64,000 bases of DNA, from the NCBI GenBank assembly GCA_963995505.1, contig OZ023195.1, forward strand, positions 2,500,109 to 2,564,108, in the 5' to 3' direction. A program made the position numbers and the translations under genes. Positions 61,839 through 64,000 of this stretch are shown here, piece after piece. The number at the start of each line of letters is the position of its first letter. Position 1 is the stretch's first letter. The notes under the pieces were generated by a model. It worked only from the letters and a program-made list of their open reading frames with translations. It was not told the origin of the DNA and made no database searches. The stretch comes from Hypericum androsaemum (taxonomy: Eukaryota; Streptophyta; Magnoliopsida; Malpighiales; Hypericaceae).

Positions 61839-63215
61839 GGTTCGAATTTAGACGAATTCGAATCGAATTTATTCGAATTCGAATTTATCAAAACATTAAA
61901 CCATATTCAATTCTTCAAAAGACGAATCGAATACGAATTATGAATTTTCGAATTAGAATCGAATTATAATCGAATTATAATTCGAATTCGAATTTGAATT
62001 AATTCTATAATTTTAATACTTAATTAAAAAATTCTAAAACCTCTACTTTTTTTGAATATTTTGAATATTTTTGTAATATTTTTGAAAAAGTTTAAAAAGT
62101 TTTGATATTTTTTAAAAAATTTAAAAACTTTGATTTTTGCTTCAAATATTAAAAAAATTAGGAATTGATGTTTAACATTTTTTGGGAAAAAGAAATAAAC
62201 TAAAGATTGGGCTTGCTCTTAATGTACCAAATTAAGTTGCCTACGTATCCTTAGCTCCGAAGGAATCAAAGCCCACGTAGTTCTCTTACCTTTATGGAGC
62301 TAACTCACTTAGTCGGATGTGTTTGTGCTTTCACCGGTTGTGGCATCATCGAGGTCGTATAGTTGGTCGGGATTTTTCCGGACCAATTCTTGTTGTCGTC
62401 TTTCCGCCTTGGTCGTGATGTTCCACACGTTTTTCCTTACCCTTATTTGCTATACTTGATGACATAATTATATAGTAATATGAGTAATTATATGAGAAAT
62501 ATGACTAATATATCTAATTAGTAAACTTGAGGGAGAATGTATATACCTTAAATTTTTAATAAGAGAAGTAGAGAGTTGAGATTGAAATGTGTAAAATTTG
62601 AAGAACAAAAGGTGGTATTTATCGAGTTTGGAAAAAATGTTGAATTAAAAAAAATTTAAAAAAGGACAAACAGTAAAAAAAAACGGTAACCTGGGTCTTA
62701 AAACGGTAACAAAAAAAACGGGCAGATTCCAACGGTAATTTTCCCATCGCTGACGCAGACAATGATGTCATCAATGACGCATGCGATGACGTCATCATCT
62801 TTTAACCAAAAAATAAAACTCCCGCCCCGCCCCTTTTTTAAATTTCTTTTTGGCCCCACCTCCCCCAATTTTTTAAAATTCCTTCCCTCCTCTCCCCCCC
62901 CCCCCGTTTTCCGTCCCGATCCATTCCCGCCTCCCCCACTTTTTTTAATTTATTTTTTAACATATATTATTATATTATATATACACGAATTCGATACGAA
63001 TTCAACTCGAATCGAATTTGACTCGAATTTAACTCGAATCGAATTCAAATTAAATTCGCCAGTTTGACGAATTATAAAAATCTTGAACCATATTCAATTC
63101 GTATCATGACGAATTCGAATCAAATTTTAAACGAATCGAATTTGGGACGAATCGAATCGAATTTTTTACGAATCGAATCGAATCACGAATATAATTCAAT
63201 TCATGGTCAGGTCTA
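61826..63215. mobile_element. Non-autonomous hAT element with 8-bp target duplication
   Basis: 1,390 bp with 12-bp perfect terminal inverted repeats TAGACCTGACCA/TGGTCAGGTCTA, flanked by GGTAGATA on both sides (61818-61825 and 63216-63223). Subterminal regions are long stretches rich in GAATTCGAAT-type palindromes. The middle (about 62180-62440) matches the array unit in inverted orientation, for example CTTACCTTTATGGAGCTAAC and CACCGGTTGTGG. No transposase frame is seen. An internal 12-bp palindrome GATGACGTCATC lies at 62785-62796, and a run of about 12 C lies near 62900. Confidence 0.88.
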
Positions 63216-63223
63216 GGTAGATA

Positions 63224-64000
63224 GGTCGCAGAAACTATTTATTGTTTCTTTAACCGACCCGACACCCTTTTATTCCTTGAAGAAAAATTATCGGATTAGG
63301 AAAAACTTGGGTTACTCAATCATCCTTTTAGTAGTCGGCCAACCGTGATCCAGCCAACCAATTCGGGTCAAAAATATTCAATCACGGGCCGCCTCCCCTT
63401 GATTCATATTTCCCATGCCTCATGGGTCTAACGAGGCCCAATCCACTTTACGGTCCATTATTATAACACAAAACATAACCGTCCCCCATTGACAATCACC
63501 GTCACCTACTTCATCTTGCCTATTTTTTCCCCGTCTTTTCTCTTTCCTAGAAATAAGTACGTTGGTTAACTTTATCCAAGGTTCTTAAAAACGATCCGAA
63601 GAGTGACCCGCTCTTCTGTTTTGTTTCATGATCCGACCGATCGGACCATATTATCACTCAACCAAAGGATAAAGATTTAAAAAAAAGAATGTCAAGCCAA
63701 GAGAAAAAAAAATGAATGAAACGTGGCAACAATTAAACAAAAGAGAAACCCCAATAGAATCCTGCTCTAATAAAACAAATGTTCCCCGCTCGGAAACATT
63801 TTCTAGTCTTGTTTGCTGCTCTAATAGTCCGTTGAATGTCTTGTTAGCTGCTGGTTTTTTCTAGTCTTCAAACGAATGTTCCCCGCTCGGAAATCTGCCA
63901 ACGTGATATAGATTTGTCCGAGTCCACCAAATTGCTTGGGTGGCCCATTCTGCTCTTGAACAACTTTTTGTGGTGCTAGCAGGCAAATCATCAAGTCTTA
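63224..64000. other. Right-edge intergenic DNA
   Basis: No gene supported. A direct repeat AATGTTCCCCGCTCGGAAA occurs at about 63778 and 63874, with TTTCTAGTCTT repeated between them. Confidence 0.45.

Noticed and set aside
62762..63067. 101-codon plus-strand frame inside the hAT element
   Set aside because: Low-complexity Pro/Phe- and Ser/Asn-rich translation of C-runs and GAATTCGAA repeats; no transposase motif.

Overview
This window is eukaryotic nuclear DNA from a flowering plant, most likely a eudicot. Long AT-rich stretches are packed with plant transposons of several classes: Ty1-copia, a Ty3-gypsy-type solo LTR, a MULE, hAT elements, a Helitron and a polyA-tailed retroposon. The recognisable genes are plant-type (a TMCO1 calcium channel, chloroplast MinE, coilin, Erlin, F-box/FBA, IRE1). 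I cannot name the species. Only the TMCO1-like gene looks intact and ordinary. Most other genic sequence is a pseudogene, a fragment or a rapidly changing paralogue.

Layout. 1-600: start of a minus-strand gene running off the left edge. 1939-2556: intact TMCO1-like gene. 2826-4100: a small tandem duplication and a coilin gene fragment. 4162-8126: F-box pseudogene copy 1 (minus), split by a 2,760-bp solo LTR. 10283-17561: a complete-ended Ty1-copia element (minus) with 888-bp LTRs and a TATTT target duplication but a decayed interior. 17816-18502: an open reading frame ending in an intronless MinE domain. 20861-20957: one Erlin exon. 22621-24067: a multi-exon minus-strand gene with a degenerate kinase core and an IRE1-type KEN ribonuclease domain.

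24225-48570: a 24-kb array of 13 units of one repeat. The basic unit is about 2.1 kb. Two neighbouring blocks related by a 10.83-kb shift carry the same three inserted transposons (MULE, hAT-like MITE, polyA retroposon). After a deletion of about 1.1 kb, a 982-bp derivative was amplified into six near-identical copies. Part of the basic unit matches, in inverted orientation, the hAT element at 61826-63215.

48570-53000: short degenerate repeats, a foldback MITE, a Helitron remnant with the end of a PIF1-like helicase, and a GC-rich open segment. 53178-57023: a second, longer coilin pseudogene with a truncated Ty1-copia gag inside it. 58448-61295: F-box copy 2 (minus), containing a perfect in-frame expansion of a 150-bp unit to 12 copies. 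61430-61838: a small chimeric locus starting like the F-box leader. 61826-63215: a non-autonomous hAT element with an 8-bp target duplication.

The coilin + F-box pair occurs twice (about 3.2-8.1 kb and 54.5-61.3 kb, same orientation), so the array and the copia element lie between two arms of an older duplication. The most unusual items are the IRE1-like KEN gene beside the array, the 12 x 150-bp coding expansion, and the layered history of the array.
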